A stretch of DNA of 64,000 nt, taken from positions 8,929,450 through 8,993,449 of the forward strand of contig CM074187.1 in assembly GCA_037179385.1 (NCBI GenBank), written 5' to 3'. This stretch comes from Holothuria scabra (lineage: Eukaryota > Echinodermata > Holothuroidea > Aspidochirotida > Holothuriidae). Below, piece after piece: positions 1-11,437 of the stretch; within the stretch, counting starts at the first letter, position 1; the number at the start of each line of letters is the position of its first letter. Both the position numbers and the translations under genes were made by a program. Under the pieces are notes generated by a model that searched no databases, was not told the origin of the DNA, and saw only the letters and a list, made by a program, of their open reading frames with translations.

Positions 1-709
1 TACACAGAACAAATGTGCAGTTTGAAAGGAATACCTGTATGAAAACACCTTTTGGGTTAATCATCAATTAATCCAAAAATATGCGATCAAAAAAAAATCA
101 ATTAACACATGTATCAAAATTTGACAGCCATAATTGCTACTGTTGGCCTATTTTTAATATGTGCATAATATTTAAGAGATCCACAAAAAACGCAAAAAAA
201 AAAAAAAAAACACATATGCAAGTATGCATACCATGCACTTACTGTACAGAAAGCCAAAGAAAGCCAAGAGCTACTTCCAATACCACAAAATGCAGGGTCA
301 TCTTCTTCAGGTAAAACATTGCCCATAACAGTCAAATGCACCAAAAGTATATCACACAACAGTTTTCAAGCACAACATAGAATGAGCGATATCCAAATGA
401 AAACAAGTCATATTTTTTTATTATTTCTGGGAAGGGGGGGGCATGACATTTTTGCAGGTAGTGCTGTCCCCATCCTCTGGCCACACCTCTGGAATGTTCT
501 ACACACCTGATGTAATACTTTTTTCTTTCAAATGGTGGCAAGCAGGTATGACCTACATGTGCAGTGGGACAATGTCCGCAACATGTCAAAGTAACTCCCT
601 TTCTTCCACATTTTTTCCATCTTGGGTGGATAAAGCTGGGAAGCTAGAAAACGTGTTTAAACTTGAGCTGAGCAAAATGGAGAAGGAAGATGTTTCATAA
701 ATGGTTTTC
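1..709. other. No recognisable feature
   Basis: AT-rich, with an A-run near 193-210 and a G-run at 435. Nothing gene-like beyond short random frames. Confidence 0.5.
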
Positions 710-1368
710 ATATGGTTTTCAGCTAACAAGTTATCCCTTAATGTAAAAAAGACAAAATTTTAATGGTATTTACTCAGGCAAAACACAGTAATAGATGCAA
801 TGTAAATGATATCAAAATATTTATGAATGGTGAATTACTTCAAAAAGTTGAAAGCACTGATTTTCTAGGAGTCTTAATTGATGATGGTTTAACTTGAAAA
901 TTACCTATTGATTCTGTAAGTATTAAACTTGCTAAATGTACAGGTATCATGTCGAAACTCAAGCACTACGTTCCAAAAAATATCCTTCGTTCTCTTTATC
1001 TCACTCTATTCCTGCCTCACCTTTCTTACTGCCTTTCAGTCTAGGCTGGGACAAGTAAGTAGCACCTGAATAAACTCATTACACTTCAAAAAAGGGCAAT
1101 CTGACATGTCTGCTCTGTAGACCCACTTGAACATACCAGTAAATTGTTTTCTTCCCTCAAATTGTTGAAGTTTACTGACTTAGTCCACATCAAAGAAGCT
1201 CTCCTTGCTTATCATATTGTACATAATCTCGCTCCGCCGTATTTTCAACAAATCTTCTCATTTAACTATGATACACACGACCATAACACGAGGCAGTCTC
1301 CATACATTTGCATACCTTGTTATAACTGTAGATTTCTTCAATCAGATAAAAGCAAACTGCTTTTATAA
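710..1368 (+). pseudogene. Non-LTR retrotransposon reverse-transcriptase relic
   Basis: Translating with frame corrections gives WFSANKLSLNVKKTK, then FLGVLIDDGLT, then LPHLSYCLSV and AGTSK, then LQKRA, and finally NLAPPYFQQ and HNTRQS. These are the palm/thumb and C-terminal blocks of a Jockey/CR1-superfamily LINE RT in the correct order. A frameshift near 762, in-frame stops (for example where Trp is expected after GLT, and in the SVWAG motif) and loss of the terminal VWNSLP block show it is dead. The N-terminal endonuclease and RT fingers are absent, so this is a 5'-truncated copy. Confidence 0.8.
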
Positions 1369-1567
1369 TTAATTGTGAAAGAAAAATGAATGTTCATTGG
1401 ACAACCAATTTCTTACTTTTGGTTGTCCGTGTAAAACTGTAGTTGTTCCGGACAATTGGACAACCATGAAAATCAAGCACTGGTGTAAGATGTCCTCTGC
1501 TGGTAGGGTTGCAACTGTGTTATTAGTTTCCCACACATTAAATACTGTAGGTATAAATGGTACACAA

Positions 1568-1774
1568 ACGCTTGAATTTTGAGGTGAGTGTGATCGCACA
1601 CCACCACTCTCCTTAAATCACTGTGAGGAGTGTGACTTTTTGCCCACCTGTTTATTAAGATAGGAGCTCATGTAAACCTATCAAAGTTTGATAAAAGAGC
1701 AAGCATACCACACTCCTTACTTTTCTCAGTAGTGTGATTTTTAGCTCACCTGAAAAATCTAAAACTCAAGGCCT
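1568..1774 (+). mobile_element. MITE family M1, copy a
   Basis: About 207 bp with inverted ends related to AGGCCTTGA...TCAAGGCCT. The left end is decayed (ACGCTTGAATTTT). Internal words GTGTGATCGCACACC and CACTCTCCTTAAA recur in the other copies at 3256-3463, 10980-14827 (split) and 29741-29949. It is non-coding; the length and inverted ends fit a MITE. Confidence 0.7.
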
Positions 1775-3255
1775 GCAAAGGGTGACAGGAGGTAGGTGAG
1801 GACAAAAAGAGACCTGATTTTGAACACAGAAAATGAAAACAACTGAAAAAATTTGACTTCCTTCTATTAATTTTACATTCACAAGTTTCTTCAAAACATG
1901 TGACACAAATTTGCATTCATTTTCAAATGAAAGTTCTTAATTTTATTTGAAGATGTCTCCCCCGTCATTAGAGTATTTTTGTTTGATCATGTTTGATGCT
2001 TCACAATTGACAGCAAAGACCTGTTGAGACATCTTTCAAGGCTGTCTACCTCTTCAGACAGTGTACACCAACACACATCAGTCTAGAATCTGACATTTTT
2101 AAATGAGGAATCTTGGGACACATGATTACTAAGTAACCTTTAGACAAGAGACATAAACTTTAATATTAATCAAACCTGATCAATACAAAAGAATGTTGCT
2201 GTTAATACTAAATGGGAATTAAAAGTGCATGCAACTAAACTTTAACAAAATGGTTCAACCTCTTTCTTGTCTTGAGAAAAGCTGGTCATTACATGTCAAT
2301 GAAAGTGACTGGGAAATGAATATATTACAAGAAACACACAAGAAATACCTTCTTTTTTGTTAACTAGTAATTTCCACATGATTTTTAACTTTCACATAAA
2401 AGATTTTATTTGTTCCAAGAAAAGTATGTGTGTGTGCAGAAGGGCTGTCCATTGAAGGTTAACCTTCTAACCATTTAAAGAATTATAATAAACATTACTT
2501 TTAAAGTTTAAACAGTATCCACATTTGAAATCAACCATAAATGCAATTACAGCATCAATGACATGTTAAGATGGCCACAGTACGTAGAAACAGACATTAA
2601 AAACCACTAATTTATGACCTAATGTTACTATGTGTGTTTACGATCAGAATCACTAAACCCATTTTTTGTTAATTCACCCCAAATGATTAACGACAAAAAA
2701 CTACCGTCATTTATTGTATGTTTGGAACTGGAATACACTGTTAAAAAAATAGCAGTGTATTTTAAGGGCAAGAGCAGTCATCCCAAATTGAAGAAGTGTA
2801 GTAGACTAACCAGTTTCATGATGGGCTGTTGGGAGTCATGTGACAATGTTTTTTCTCTTCAAATGTGAAATTTACCAGAAATAACTGCTTGGTTTACCTT
2901 GAATATGCAATAGGAAAGTCCTAAAATGTAATTAAAGATACTTTGATTGAAGAGAAATATGAGAATTGTGTTATTCAGCTTTTTCTTCAAAATAAGTTTA
3001 GGGGGACTGTTCTTTACCTTTAAGCAATGTCCATGTCCTGTACAGAAGTCCAAGAGAAACAACAGATATGTAGGCTCATACTGTATATGTTAAGCTACAA
3101 ACAGATTTGCTCTGATGGGAAATTGCCATCACAAGAACACCTGGGATGGTGCTGAATAGTATGAAATTTCATTTATTACAGCTTTGAACTCTTTTTATTT
3201 CAGTTATTAGCTCATAGCTTTACAACAGTAAAGGTGCATCTATGTTAAACATGAG
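1775..3255. other. Unannotated AT-rich DNA
   Basis: Only a 14 bp palindrome GAAGGTTAACCTTC near 2453 stands out. Confidence 0.5.
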
Positions 3256-3463
3256 GACACGAGTTTTAGATTTTCCAGGTGTGCTACAAAGGACATTTCT
3301 CAGGAAATTAACAAGAGTCGTAGGTGTGCTGTTGTTTTAAATATAAACAGATATACAGTAGATAAGCTTCCATTCTTCATCTTGATGTGCAAAACTTCAC
3401 ACTACTCACAGTGATTTAAGATAAGTGATGTGGTGCTATCACACTCTTCCAAATTTAAGGCCT
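3256..3463 (-). mobile_element. MITE family M1, copy b
   Basis: Reverse orientation relative to copy a. It begins GAGTTTTAGATTTTCCAGGTGT and ends AAATTTAAGGCCT, with the shared CACACTACTCACAGTGA core. It is divergent from the other copies and non-coding. Confidence 0.65.
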
Positions 3464-3789
3464 GATACATCCATATTAAGTTTGTGTCAAGTAAAGCACT
3501 CCTTGTACTTTGTAATGTATGAGTAACAGTGTCTGAACAGTAGCCAAGAATAAGCTGTTTGTCAAAGTTTCTCCTATAGATCATACTCACTCACTACTCT
3601 TGCAATTTATGAGAAACCTGATCAGTAGCCCAGAATAAACTGTTCAAAACAGTTTCTCCTATCACACTCAAACTCACACTTGCTAACTCTCCATTGGGGT
3701 CTAACCACTAATCCAAAGAGTCATTAATCCGGAGGGTCATTATTTTGAATTTGGATTGGTATTCCCAATAGGTGGTTATTCCAAAGGGT

Positions 3790-3965
3790 CATAATTAGTA
3801 GTCAGCTGATAACTGAGATATGGGAACTTGTCCATAACCAATAACTCAAAGTTAATATCAGCCTGATATTAATACGGATACCAATAACAGAATTAAAAAA
3901 TTCTACCAAAAGCACAACATGCTTTGTTACCATTGCAAAATTATAGTTTTAACACTATTTAATCT
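3790..3965 (+). repeat. Dispersed repeat R3, copy a
   Basis: Shares with 18140-18340, in the same orientation, the blocks CCATAACCAATAACTCAAAG, TTAATATC(A/G)GCC, AATACGGAT and TTGTTACCATTGCAAAATT. Non-coding, diverged. The CGATAA/GATAT-rich ends recall hAT elements with CCGATA-type termini, but no ends could be fixed. Confidence 0.6.
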
Positions 3966-4178
3966 TTGAGTGATAGTATTTTTGCATTATATTTTCTAAT
4001 TCTGTATTTTGATGTATCAATGTTTGTGCTGGTAATGAAAGGCAAGTAGCAACCCCAAAAAATAACCAGAATGCAAAAATGCATTGAGGTTTAGATGATA
4101 CATAAATGTACTGTTTCAAATTTGCCATCATGCACCATTATCTTCTCACTTAAATGTTATACTAGCATGTTCAAAAGT

Positions 4179-6967
4179 ATGGGCGGCCAAAAGGGCAAAA
4201 AAGACAAATAGCAAAATATTCATTTTAATTTCAAAAATTCATTTCAAAAGTAAAAAATATTCTAAGTGAGAAATTAAGAAAACAAAATAAGCAATGATTA
4301 CATTTCAAAAGCGGGCAATACGTATTTCGTCCCCCAAACAAATTAAAATACACTAAAAGTAGTTATAATTAATCTTAAAATGAACACATTACCGTTTGAT
4401 GAAATATCAAAGCCCCCAATAAATAAAAAAAATGAAAAACAAATAAAAAGGAATAAAATAAAACGCAAATAGAAACGCAATTTTGTGTTTTTGTTTTATC
4501 TTGTGTGTTCATTTAATTTCCCGTTATCTTTTTTTTTTTTTGAATTTATTTGGGTTCCTTAATGGTTATTCGAAATCGTCTTTTTTGCCCTTTTGGCGCA
4601 CTATAGGTGGCCAGAAGGGCAAAAAAGACAATTCGCGAAAAAAACAAACTGCGAAAAAGACCATTCGTGAAAAATAATGAGGGCGTCCTGAGATTGATGG
4701 ATTCAGAGCACCTATCTCTATAAATATGCTTGGGAAGCGCATTAGATATCCAAACCCGCACAACCAGTTAAAGTCATCGCGAAGACTTGCTTGAAGCCAT
4801 ACACTCCCTTTGTTAAGGAGCATGTAGCAAGGCAGTTTGGACGTCATTGGGCAGTTTGAGTCGATCAGGGGGTGTTATTTGCTCAAAACCTCCATGGAGT
4901 GATAACGTTTTCTCGCGGCCCGCAACTCAATCAGTTAAGAGGTTTGGGAAGGGAGTCATATGAAAGTGTTGGAGACTTTTTCACCATTTGTGGTGGAAAG
5001 TTAAACGGCGTCGTCAGAATTTTCGTCGCGGAGGGGGGGGGGGAGTTTTGTGATCGTTGGCATTAGGGAGGGGTCTAAAGGGTCGGATAAGTAAAAGGGG
5101 TTACATCACATGTGTGGAACTCCAAAGGAAGGAGCTCCGGTCCCCAAACATTGACAAGTGTCAGTTTCCAATCGACTTGAGGACCTTTGTCTGACCTTTT
5201 CCCAACAGGCCAGATGTTCGCGTAGCATGTTAGCCAGTGTTTTAATCTGGTGTGCTCAATGCGAACAGAAGTGTTGCCTTTGGCATGCAACCATGAGGGT
5301 CCAGCTGATAGCCTGTTAACGGACCAACTTGTGCCCTTGGAATAGCGATAGGTTGCGGGAACAGAAAGGGCAGTAAGTAGCGTAGGCAGCATTTCTCACA
5401 AGAGGGCATGCAGTATGTTGAATGGCCGCACTTTGGATGCCCCATGCTCTAAAGTCAAGGTTTAGGGACCAGAGCTCCTTCCTTTGGAGTTCCACACCTG
5501 TGATAGACTACACTTGACCCTTTGGGGCCAATAACATGAGAACGTTATTTCACCATGGTAACATTCCAATAATGGATCCCTAGGGACCAAATATGCGCCA
5601 TCGTGTGGGGCCATGGCATGAACTTGCAACCAAAATTTTTAAGGGGCTCATTTTGTCCGGGCCAGCACATATACCCATAAGGTCCATATAGGGTTAAATT
5701 TGGCCCCTAATTGGGTAGTCGCCACGTAGGACCCTGTACTATCCCATTCCAGTCCATTTGAGCACCATGAGACTTCAGAGGAACATTAATACTCAGCCCG
5801 CCAGTTTATGCATGACAAACTACCCATCCAAAGCGGGCTAATTCTTGGGCGTGGATCCTTGGCAGGTGGGGCTTGGGACGCCCCTCACTTTTTTGTAAGG
5901 GGGACATCTTCAAAAAGCACCCTCACTTTTCAAAAATGATGGAACACGAAATTTTTAGAAGAAAACTAACCTAACAATTCTCACTATTTGTTCCAAATAG
6001 CATCTGAGGGCTTTCATTTTTTAAAACAGTTTCCAATGAGAGGGGAAGGCCCCTTAGGCTTATCTCCGTCCCCTTAGACCCCTCCCCCATGACACCGATC
6101 ACCACAAGACTTACCCCCCCCCCTCTGTGAAGAAAATTCTGACGACGTCGTTTCCACTTCCACCACAAATGGTTGAAAAGAGCCCCACATCTTCATATTA
6201 ATCCCTTCCCCAACCTCTTAACTGATTGTTTGGTGACCCACAAAAAACGTTATCACACCACGAAGGTGTTGTTAGCTAATAACACCTCCCTGATCGATTC
6301 ACAATGCCCACTAAAGTGCGTAACGTCTTGCTACTACATGCTCCTCAACAATGGGAGTGTATGGCTTCAAGCAAGTCTTCGTGCTGGCTTTAACTGGTTG
6401 TGCGGGTTTGGATATCTAATGCGCTTTCCAAGCATATTTATAGAGATAGGTGCTCTGAATCCATCAATCTCAGAACGCCCTCATTATTTTTCACGAATGG
6501 TCTTTTTCGCAGTTTGTCTTTTTTGCCCTTTTGACCACCTACAGTGCGCCAAAAGGGCAAAAAAGACGATTTCGAATAACCATTAAGGAACCCAAATAAA
6601 TTTAAAAAAAAAAAAGATGACGGGAAATAAAATTAACACACAAGATAAAACAAAAACAAAAAATTACGTTCCTATTTGTGTTTTTATTTTATTTATTTTT
6701 GTTTTTCATTTTTTTTATTTATTGGGGCTTTGATATTTCATTTGGATCAAACCGTAATGTGTTAATTTTAAGATTAATTTTAATTACTTTTAGTGTTTTC
6801 AATTTGTATTTGGGACGTAATACATGTTGCTCGTTTTTTAAACTGTAATCATTGCTCATTTTATTTTTAAATTTCTCAATTAGAATATTTGTTTACCTTT
6901 AAACTTTATTTTTGAAATTAAAATGAATATTTTGCCATTTGTCTTTTTTGCCCTTTTGGCCGCCCAT
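4179..6967. mobile_element. Foldback (long-TIR) DNA transposon, copy 1
   Basis: A 2789 bp palindromic element. It starts ATGGGCGGCCAAAAGGGC and ends with the reverse complement. The inverted homology runs inwards through most of the element to a ~300 bp unpaired centre. Compared with copy 2, the left arm lacks about 740 bp, the jump falling near 5085-5110. Flanks TCAAAAGT and ATAAAAGA agree at only 5 of 8, so the 8 bp duplication is weak here but clear in copy 2. An 8 bp duplication suggests hAT-type mobilisation. There is no transposase, so it must be non-autonomous. Open frames in the arms (for example 6173-6586) occur in mirrored pairs and I regard them as non-coding. Confidence 0.85.
5148..5455. 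other. Unpaired central segment of foldback copy 1
   Basis: About 300 bp between the two arms, present also in copy 2 (about 12713-13017) and clearly homologous (shared AATCGACTTGAGGACCTTTG and TTGCCTTTGGCATGCAACCA). It is GC-richer than the ends. On the minus strand about 45 codons stay open in both copies (…HAKGNT…YANIWPVGKRSDKGPQVDWKL), but most differences between copies change the residue, which argues against coding constraint. The product is not recognised. It may be a captured host fragment. Confidence 0.5.
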
Positions 6968-7029
6968 ATAAAAGATAATTTTGTTATTCCAGATGCCCTT
7001 TTGACCTCAACAAAAGCAATAGCTAGATA

Positions 7030-8270
7030 GACATCTTATGATGTAGGTTAAACAATATTTTCAGACTTTGACCCCAGATGACCTTTGACCTCGATCAAAA
7101 ACAGTAGGCACCATCTCCTGACCATAACCCATCCACATACCAAATATACAATCTATCCAATTTTCCTATCTTGAGATATCGTGTTTACAAATTTTTCAGA
7201 CTTTTACCCCCAGTGACCCCAGATGACTCTTCACCTCCACCAAAAACAATAGGGACTATCTCCTAACTACAACCCATCCACACACCCAAATATAAAATCT
7301 ATCCAAGTTTCCTATCTTGAAATATCGTGTTCACGATATTTTAAGACTTTGACCCCTGGTGACCCCAGATGACCTCTGACCTCTGCAAAAACAACAGGGA
7401 TCATCTTCTGACTATAACACATCAACACACTAAATATGAAATCTATCCAAGTTTCTGATCTTGAGGTATCGTTTTAACAAGATTTTCAGACTTTGACCCC
7501 CAGTGACCCCAGATGACCTTTGACCTCCAGAAAAAAACAAAAGGGACCATCTCCTGACCATAACGCATCAACATATCAAATATTAAATCTACCAAAGCTT
7601 CCAATCTTGAGATATCATGTTAACGAGATTTTCAGACTTTGACCCCTGGTGACCCCACATGACCTTTAACCTCCACCAAAAACAATGGGGTTCTTCCTCT
7701 CAACATGACACATCTATGTACCAAGTTTGAAAACTGTCAGACATTCCTTTCTTGAGATATCGTGTTAACGAGCAGTGTCACAAACACACACATACACACA
7801 CACATACACACATACATACACACACACGCCATCATGAATGCATAAGTTTCTCTGGTTCCCTCTTATCACTGAAAGCAAAAAAGGAAAGAAAGGAAAACCA
7901 TACACACTGTAAAAAAGCAGAACTTGTATTGAGATATTTATTATTGTGCATTCCTCTCTGCTACTAGTCAACGGTGTCTAATATTGTCTCTGAATCAAAT
8001 TAGTGACCCCAAACGATCTTTGACCTCTAGGAATGGGGTCATCTACTCAATACAATTAATCCACAGACCAAATATTAGCATAGTCACATGTGCTGTTCTT
8101 GAGATGTATAGTGTTTACAAGGCTTTGACCTTTTGTGACCCCAAATGACCATTGACCTCCATCAAAACAATAGGGATCATCTACTCAATATGACCAACCC
8201 ACACATCGCATATGAGATTAGTCATACTTAGTACTTACCTTTCTTGAGATACCGTGTTTACAAGCAAAAG
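7030..8270 (+). repeat. Tandem ~145 bp repeats carrying DR1-like motifs
   Basis: Diverged direct repeats. The marker TGACCTTTGACCTC or a near variant starts at 7079, 7224 (degenerate), 7370, 7514, 7660, 8014 and 8146, giving spacings 145, 146, 144 and 146, then an interruption, then 132. Other shared blocks are CCAAAAACAATAGGGACCATC, ATCTATCCAAGTTTC and CTTGAGATATCGTGTT. The reverse complement of the marker is a direct repeat of AGGTCA with one spacer base, the consensus DR1 site for RXR/HNF4/COUP-TF-class nuclear receptors. Whether it is bound is unknown. Core tandem repeats ending in a microsatellite also resemble Helentron-associated elements of invertebrates; no ends were found to prove this. 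Confidence 0.8.
7784..7827 (+). repeat. Impure (CA)n microsatellite
   Basis: A CACACA/CATACA tract that follows a TTGAGATATCGTGTTAACGAG block and precedes GCCATCATGAATGCATAAGTTTCT. The same order recurs at 8240-8330, so the microsatellite is a structural part of the repeat unit. Confidence 0.85.
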
Positions 8271-8275
8271 CATCA

Positions 8276-8300
8276 CATACACACACACCTACACACACAA
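8276..8300 (+). repeat. Short (CA)n microsatellite ending the second array segment
   Basis: Follows TTGAGATACCGTGTTTACAAG and precedes CATCACCATGGCATAGATTTCT, the same higher-order arrangement as at 7741-7860. Confidence 0.7.
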
Positions 8301-8302
8301 CA

Positions 8303-10979
8303 TCACCATGGCATAGATTTCTTACCTGCCTTTGGCAAGGAAACAAAAAGAGTTGTTATTCCTACTTAAAACAAGGGTCATGACTCCGACAGGTTGTTAT
8401 TCTCAACCAAGAAAAAATGTAAGATTAAAATTGTATGTTTGGATGTAGGAGGTCTGGGTTGTGAGACAGCTAAACCCTTACTGATGAACTTGGATACATG
8501 TCACTGAAATTTGGGGACTACCACTGCTAATAATGTACTGCGACCCAACTACGTTTGCAATAAAATGTTAATTCAATGAAAATCCAAAATCTGACCACAG
8601 CTACTTTTTTGTCATATCTTTTTCCTCTCAGAAAAAAATGCAAATTTTGTTGCAGCTGCTACCAAAATACATCTGTATCTTCCATGTTCCTAGCTATTTA
8701 TTTCAACAAATGCTATAGCATGTGCTGCAAAATGTGTCACAACTTATGTCCATGGCATGTGTCCAGTGTACACTGTGGCAAATCATTTTGTGTCCAGTTG
8801 TGTCACCAACATGTTGCAACACATACATCCAGTGTTGCTGATACATGACAGCCTAGGGAGGTGAGCAAGTGTTCCTAGTCATCACACTGTTACAGCTTAT
8901 GAGTTTTCAGTTTGCACTTATAATCAATAGCACTTTTTACACTCTGAAAAAAGATACCATACTTGGTAGCTTTTTCATAAAGAAATATACAGCATGGCAT
9001 ATGCAGAAAGGAATTTTGGTGATTCTTGCTAAAGAATAAATTGTTAACCAAAACTTAAACAATTCAAACAATGCAAGTTAAGCCATAGCTCTTGTATTTC
9101 TAAAGCATAATTACTATGATAAAGCTATTGCTGGAGATTTTAAGCGAGATTGAATGATTGAAAGTGATCACTCCAAAGTGATCACTCCATCTTCTAGGGC
9201 ATATTGGCGCATTTTAAACACAGTACTACTGTATCTCCCTCCAAAAAAATAATGTTTACTTTGCAATCTTTCAGGTATTCTCTAAAAAATGCCCTCCTTA
9301 GATACAAATTCACCTCTAAGACCAACAATTGCAGTACTAACTGGGAGACTTAATATCATGTCCGAGGTTAGCCTCATCTAAATAATTGTATCTCTAGCAT
9401 GCCTGAGTGCAAATCTGCTCCATGGAAACACATGATTACAACAATCCCTTCCATTCCCTCACTACTGTAGCTGAATGTTCATGTCCCCATTAACATCAGT
9501 CCTGGACTATCCATAGATAAACAGCTGTCTTGACAGTCTGGCCGTGTGTGAAGGTATACTGTACAGTACAGGCAGTGATACATGTATGTAATGTAGTTCA
9601 AATTAGCGACTGTTGTCAATGAAGTGTGTTCCAACTGTCTCAATGAGCCCTCATCACACTTTTGTGTTCTTTAGACATGTTAAAACATACATGCTGCACA
9701 TGTGCATATATGCTCAAGCGAGAACAATAGCAATTATTCATTTTATGTACAATTTAAATAAATAGAGTTACTCGGAAATTAAACAGCACTCTCCTCCAAT
9801 AATAACTGCACAAAAATGTAACCAGACTACCGTGGTCCGTTATAAAAAGTAACTATTGAGCAAGAATACTCAGATACTGTAGGACAATGTGTCCAAGAGA
9901 TCATGACAGCAGATGTGTAACAGTGTGTGTACAGAGTCACAGGCACAGTAGGTGTATACATCTTCATGGTTACTGTATGTACAAAAACAGTAATAAAGGC
10001 AAATGGGATGACTTTCTCTAACTTGATAATTATGACATCAATTTTGACTCATAAACAACAATCCTTCAACCTAATTAACTCTTCTATTTTTTTTTCACAC
10101 AGAGAGCAACTATTCTAGCTCTCTCCCACCCTCCCCTTCCCAGAGTTTCCACCAGAGGGGGGGGGGGGAAGGAAGGGAGGATTTGTCCTCCCTTTCCAGA
10201 AGATGGTGGGTAAAATCTCTCCCCCCCCCCTTTTTTCATTTCCATAAAAATTAATATCTTGGTCAATATCTTGGTTTCTTACTTAATAAGACAACACTTT
10301 TGCAGCAATGTTTGAACTTACACAAATAAATGGCCTTTAAAACCTTCAAATTGCACCTTACAGGGACCTTGGGAGTTATCAGAGACAACTCCCTGACTAC
10401 AAAAATTGAATTGAAATTGCTCCATGCCACCATTCCAAGTGGAAATTTAAGAAAGCTTCCTAAACTACAAAGTTTTTTAGTTAATTTTACAATGGTTACA
10501 CAAACATACATTACAAGGGTAATGGAAGGGGCCACTCCTGAAACACATACATAGGCTACTATAGTATTAAAAGGATAGAGTAGGCATTATTGATCTGAAA
10601 CAAATGTCTTTGACTTAAATTCATTGCTTTGCTAAGACTACATGTATGTCCCTTGCCTATACAATTGCCTCATATTCCAAAAGCCTGTTCAAACATGTTT
10701 TGCAAGCATGCCACAATCTCAAGCAGAAATTCACCCTCCCTATCTAGTAAGTCATCATGAGGGAACTGTACAACAGGATTTGAATGCATAATTTACCACA
10801 TGGTACAAATCCCAAATGATTAGCATGTCTATATCTACAGTGCATACACTGTAGCTGTAGTTGAAAGTTTAATAAAGGGTAGTTCCTTTAAAATTTCCAA
10901 CATACTGTGTGTATATCATTATAGAGGGTGCACAACTGCATCATCAGTTTCATTTTATGTGCACACTGGTGGCCATCCC
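8303..10979. other. Unannotated intronic or intergenic DNA
   Basis: No homology seen. It contains a T-run and a G/C-rich run at about 10088-10235 (G9 and C10 tracts) and several TACTGTA/TACAGTA words, including TACTGTACAGTAC at 9552. Confidence 0.5.
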
Positions 10980-11008
10980 AGGCCTTGAAGTTTCACATGT
11001 GCAAGTGT

Positions 11009-11437
11009 ATGGGCGGCCAAAAGGGCAAAAAAAGACAAATGGGAAAATATTCATTTTTAATTTCAAAAATAAATTTTAAAGAGAAAAAATATTCTAAGTA
11101 AAAAAAATACAAATAACATAAGCAGTGATTACATTTACAAAGCGAGCAAAACGTACTATGTCCCCAAAACAAATTAAAAAACACTAAAAGTAGTTATAAT
11201 TAATCTTAAAATTAACACATTACCGGTTTATCTAAATGAAATATCAAAGCCCTCCAATAAATAAAAAATGGAAAACAAATAAAAAGAAATAAAATAAAAA
11301 CGCAAATAGAACCCCAATTTTGTGATTTTGTTTTATCTTGTGTTTTCATTTTATTCCCTGTTATCTTTTTCTTTTTTTAAAATTTTTGGAGTTCCTTAAT
11401 AGTTATTTAAAATCATCTTTTTTGCCCTTTTGGTGCA
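11009..11437. repeat. AT-rich end module of foldback element (mini inverted-repeat unit)
   Basis: An outward GGCGGCCAAAAGGGCAAAA at the outer edge and the inverted TTTTGCCCTTTTGGTGCAC at the inner edge bound about 390 bp of very AT-rich DNA. The same module sits inverted at the other end (about 14211-14637) and in copy 1 (about 4179-4602 and 6546-6967). Each module therefore has the architecture of a MITE on its own, and the whole element looks like a composite transposon. Confidence 0.7.

Noticed and set aside
5242..5445. Cys-rich KCGH...CMP...CEKCC frame as a possible zinc-binding or P2X7-like intracellular domain
   Set aside because: The match is only a loose cysteine spacing, and copy 2 of the element has stops in the same frame.
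6173..6586. 137-codon frame in foldback copy 1, with similar frames at 4566-4847, 11559-11798 and 13851-14090
   Set aside because: The four frames are the same DNA repeated in the inverted arms. Other frames are equally open and no protein family is recognised, so shared openness follows from sequence identity.
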